Assembly (NCBI GenBank): GCA_964343195.1
Contig: CAYFIR010000013.1
Location: 1-64,000 of the forward strand
Reading direction: 5' to 3'
DNA from: CAYVAP01 sp964343195
GTDB lineage: Bacteria > Bacteroidota > Bacteroidia > J057
Length of the DNA stretch: 64,000 nt
Shown: in pieces, positions 62,101 through 64,000 of the stretch
Layout: the number at the start of each line of letters is the position of its first letter
How positions within the stretch are numbered: position 1 is the first letter of the stretch
Notes under the pieces: generated by a model
What the model was told of the DNA's origin: nothing
What the model saw: only the letters and a program-made list of their open reading frames with translations
The model's database searches: none
Position numbers and translations under genes: made by a program

Positions 62101-64000
62101 TCGGAAATGATTCAGCATGGCTCTGGGACTTTGGAACAGGTATTGGTGGAAGTTTTCTGGAAAATCCGGGTTACACCTACTTTGAACCGGGCGATTTTGA
62201 TGTTCGGCTGATCGCCATTCATGAGGACGGATGTAGAGACACTTTGGTCAAAGATAGCTTTGTCGTAATCGGGGGACCCCGTGGAGACTTTAGCCTTGAT
62301 CCTGATGATGCCTGTCTGGGCGATACGGTTTGTTTCACTGCGTTTACCAGCTTTGCTGTTTCCGCCATTGTAGACTTCAGAGATGGAGCCACGGTAGATA
62401 ACATTACCTTGAATGGTGGGCAGGATACCATCCTGTTGTGCCACCTTTACCAAAATGCACAACAGTATAAGCCAGCCATCCTTTTGGAAGACGCTGCTGG
62501 TTGTGCCGTCCTTTTTGAGGATAAGGACTCAACCATGATTCATTCCTTACCTGTTGCGGCCTTTGAACCGGGAGATACGGTTGGATGTTCCCCCTTAACA
62601 CTCAACTTTACAGATCTGTCCCTTGGAGGTGATACTGCCGTGAGCATATGGCAGTGGGACTTTGCAGCGGGTGCTACGGACACTGTGCAGAATCCCAGCT
62701 TTACCTTCACAGGAGACTCTACCTACGATGTCCAACTACTCGTATCCGATATTTATGGATGCTCTGATAGCTTTTCAACGCAGGTACAGACCCTTGAAGG
62801 TGCTATACCCAACTTTGCGGCAACAGACACTACCGGGTGTGCTCCCGAAGTAATTCAGTTTAATGACCTTAGCACTGGCGATCCAGTAATTAACTGGACC
62901 TGGATTTTTGGAGATGGAGATACCCTTTCAACGGACGATCCCAATCCCACACATCTGTATAATGAAAACGGCACCTATACGGTTACGCTTATAGTAGATG
63001 ATGCAGTCGGTTGCTCAGATACCATCGTGAAGGAACAATACATCAACCTGGCACAGCCCACTGCGGTGGTTTACAGTGCTTCTGACCGTATTTGTAGCCC
63101 CACTACTGCTATATTCTACGGAGACAGCTCTACCAGTGCCCGTGGAATCGTCACTTATGACTGGTGTCTAACCGACCTTGGTACAGGTGACATTACCTGT
63201 TTTACGACCAGTGCGCCAGAAGACAGCATCGAATTTACCTTCCCAGATCCCGGACAGTTTGAGATTGATTTGGTGGTAACAGACCAGGAAGGTTGTACTG
63301 ACACTGCCAGCACATTCAATCTGACTGTAGATGAGCAAATAACTCCTGCTCCGATCAACCTGCTACGCGTAAGTGTAGAAAGCGCTTCGTCAAGCATCCT
63401 GGACTGGGAACGGTATACTGGGGTGGACTTCCTTAGTTACCGAATCATTCGAATAGAGAACGGGCAGCCCGTTGAAGTTGCCGTTATTCGGGATCAGGAC
63501 AGCATCAGCTACATAGATTCAGATCCAGCTCTGGACTTTGAGTCTCAGCCATACTGTTATAAAGTCCTGGTGGAAAACGACTGTCAGGTACTTAGCTTCA
63601 TCGATGAAACCCTGGAGCACTGTACGATTGAACTGACGGCGACTCCAGCAGTTGATGCTATTGACTTATCGTGGACCCCGTACGTAGGATTCACTCCAGT
63701 TTCCTATAATGTTTACCGCGCACAGGACTACGACCTGAACAGCCTTCAGATAATTGCCCAACTTCCAGGAAATACCACAGAATATACTGACCGGGAGACT
63801 TTCTGTAGAGATAGTGTTTCCTATCGGATTGAAGCCCTGGGGACTGAGACCTGGCAGGTATCTTATAGTGACGTTGCATCGGAAGCCCCAATTCACCTGC
63901 CACCTTCCACTTCCATTGGTATTGAAGTGGCAACAGTAGAGCAGGATTCATTTGTAGTCATCAACTGGGAAGAGTATACCGGATACGCCCCAGAGCAATA
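59118..64000 (+). CDS. giant PKD-repeat secreted protein, 3' end beyond window
   Basis: Open frame of 1627 codons with no stop before the window edge. A signal peptide (ending TLLGQ) is followed by at least eleven recognisable PKD-like units, each with a W/Y-x-F-G or W-D-F turn such as DWDFGDGTTS, QWEFGDGFG and TWIFGDGD, and a Y/H-x-Y-x-x-x-G-x-Y/F strand. Most units contain a Gly-Cys pair (D-x-x-GC-x-D-T). Near residue 1410 the pattern changes to fibronectin type III-like sequence (SSILDWERYTGVDFLSYRII, CYKVLVEND). Such proteins normally end in a T9SS type B sorting domain; that part is not in view. PorQ lies 0.8 kb upstream. Frame checked at several points to the end. Confidence 0.88.
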   Translation, partial: MRAPIIATLVFAVWSLFTPQTLLGQATAEFTANQTTGCASSPLVVKFQDGSTGATSVRYFFGDANNSSSTLPNPTFIYSTPGCYDVTMVAFSASGNDTIVKPCFVEIFPLPEPDFQVSISDGCAPLEVTITDLSVANADSIVNYTWVVSDGSNSSDPNPTFTFNTPDTLDFVLTITNSNGCTRALPFSDVVIVREPVELDFEVDITSACGPPLQVNYTNLSQTNGAQSPQFIWEFPGGNISGGGGSTFTGPNPPPVNYNSDGNFDARLILTSANACEDTLELVDIIGIGGVTASFTSDFQTICLGDTINFSSSTTGGVTDYGWDFGETPGVDATTPDAFYVYSQPGTYSVSLFANNVDCGDTLTEVNYITVLPRPTADFSIDHDEDCQPGIPFVFTDNSTGAVSWDWDFGDGTTSTQQNPSHTYNIFGEFTVCLTITNAQGCTNTFCDTILIEKPDLTLLVSEDEGCAPLTIDVAGINNNPIDPVTSWTWSFPGGTPATATGANATVTYGIGIHTLQVIAITASGCSDTLVRGNIRVGEPPLNGFTVDKDTVCIMEDITFTATNTDPDWNYYWDFMYMSPGQFIQQDSAPITVYPDTGTFSVGLVIESQGCRDTLIQEDLVFVSPPRAQFTLSDTLVCGLPDTISITDESLGPADIIEWYLNGALYDNTSTPPDLVITNPNSYILTQIVTNSLSGCTDTFEMVILAGNPQADFVVPGGVTQGCKPFDVNFLNLSSDYATVNWRYGNGSTGGTNDGLTTYQDTGLYSIRLRVRDQFGCIAEETKTDYIEVIGPYAEFSGDPLEGCPGTTIQFSDSSTSYGTTVNSWSWDFGDPASGGNNTSTQQNPSHLFTTAGMYDITLAVEDDQGCRDTLTKPDFVNITFPELSFTALDSSTCAGADVNFINNSVGADLTYQWEFGDGFGTDTVENPVYSYDSTGFYTVTLIGTDRNGCTDTLVRPQAIFIEEFIADFTADSVQNGVLTSFCPPLNAIFRNQTVGNDSAWLWDFGTGIGGSFLENPGYTYFEPGDFDVRLIAIHEDGCRDTLVKDSFVVIGGPRGDFSLDPDDACLGDTVCFTAFTSFAVSAIVDFRDGATVDNITLNGGQDTILLCHLYQNAQQYKPAILLEDAAGCAVLFEDKDSTMIHSLPVAAFEPGDTVGCSPLTLNFTDLSLGGDTAVSIWQWDFAAGATDTVQNPSFTFTGDSTYDVQLLVSDIYGCSDSFSTQVQTLEGAIPNFAATDTTGCAPEVIQFNDLSTGDPVINWTWIFGDGDTLSTDDPNPTHLYNENGTYTVTLIVDDAVGCSDTIVKEQYINLAQPTAVVYSASDRICSPTTAIFYGDSSTSARGIVTYDWCLTDLGTGDITCFTTSAPEDSIEFTFPDPGQFEIDLVVTDQEGCTDTASTFNLTVDEQITPAPINLLRVSVESASSSILDWERYTGVDFLSYRIIRIENGQPVEVAVIRDQDSISYIDSDPALDFESQPYCYKVLVENDCQVLSFIDETLEHCTIELTATPAVDAIDLSWTPYVGFTPVSYNVYRAQDYDLNSLQIIAQLPGNTTEYTDRETFCRDSVSYRIEALGTETWQVSYSDVASEAPIHLPPSTSIGIEVATVEQDSFVVINWEEYTGYAPEQ

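Overview
The window looks like a chromosomal segment of a Bacteroidota bacterium, most likely of the Saprospiria (Lewinella/Haliscomenobacter-like) type. The support is: secreted giant proteins ending in type IX secretion (T9SS) sorting domains of both type A and type B; SprB, PKD, HYR, cohesin and dockerin modules; the T9SS component PorQ; a DUF5606 protein; a SusC-like barrel; and several exact matches to the Bacteroidota -7 promoter consensus TAnnTTTG. No rRNA, tRNA, CRISPR array, phage or intact transposase gene was recognised.

Layout. 0.2-4.1 kb: uppP, an unrecognised membrane protein, a WlbA/WbpB-type sugar-nucleotide dehydrogenase and a divergent RidA-family protein. 4.1-7.5 kb: a SprB-repeat T9SS type B adhesin. 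7.6-14.7 kb: a two-gene unit made of an alpha-2-macroglobulin protein that contains a TonB-receptor plug domain, followed 2 nt later by a SusC-like barrel with a shortened plug. 14.9-19.1 kb: small metabolic and envelope genes (NAD(P)-binding oxidoreductase, TonB-domain/TPR protein, membrane protein, THEM6-like thioesterase, small outer-membrane protein). 19.4-22.1 kb: a TPR histidine kinase and LytTR response regulator pair. 22.4-32.2 kb: two giant T9SS type A proteins with cohesin modules, one also with a dockerin-like segment. 32.7-39.2 kb: a redox cluster (GltD-like flavoprotein, pyruvate:ferredoxin oxidoreductase, dihydroorotate-dehydrogenase-like protein). 39.2-46.8 kb: a MITE-like element, Tat-type Gfo/Idh/MocA oxidoreductase, ECH1-like isomerase, YfcE-like phosphoesterase, Lon, DUF5606 protein and GNAT protein. 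47.1-50.3 kb: a receiver-domain protein with a Ser/Thr kinase-TPR protein. 50.2-56.1 kb: surface polysaccharide genes (asnB, GT4, GT2, galE) and 6-phosphogluconolactonase. 56.4-64 kb: SirB1-like protein, PorQ, a small membrane protein and a giant PKD protein that runs off the window.

How the parts may work together. Much of the window concerns the cell surface: PorQ belongs to the machine that exports and attaches the T9SS cargo encoded here, and UppP, WlbA, GalE and the glycosyltransferases fit lipid-carrier-linked glycan synthesis. The most interesting regulatory signal is a set of three direct repeats at an exact 21-bp period, immediately upstream of a TAnnTTTG element in front of the cohesin/dockerin adhesin gene. 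That geometry resembles LytTR regulator sites, and a LytTR regulator with its kinase lies downstream on the same strand. The most interesting protein architecture is the alpha-2-macroglobulin/TonB-plug fusion paired with a plug-poor SusC barrel. Intergenic spaces carry several small palindromic and tandem-repeat elements.
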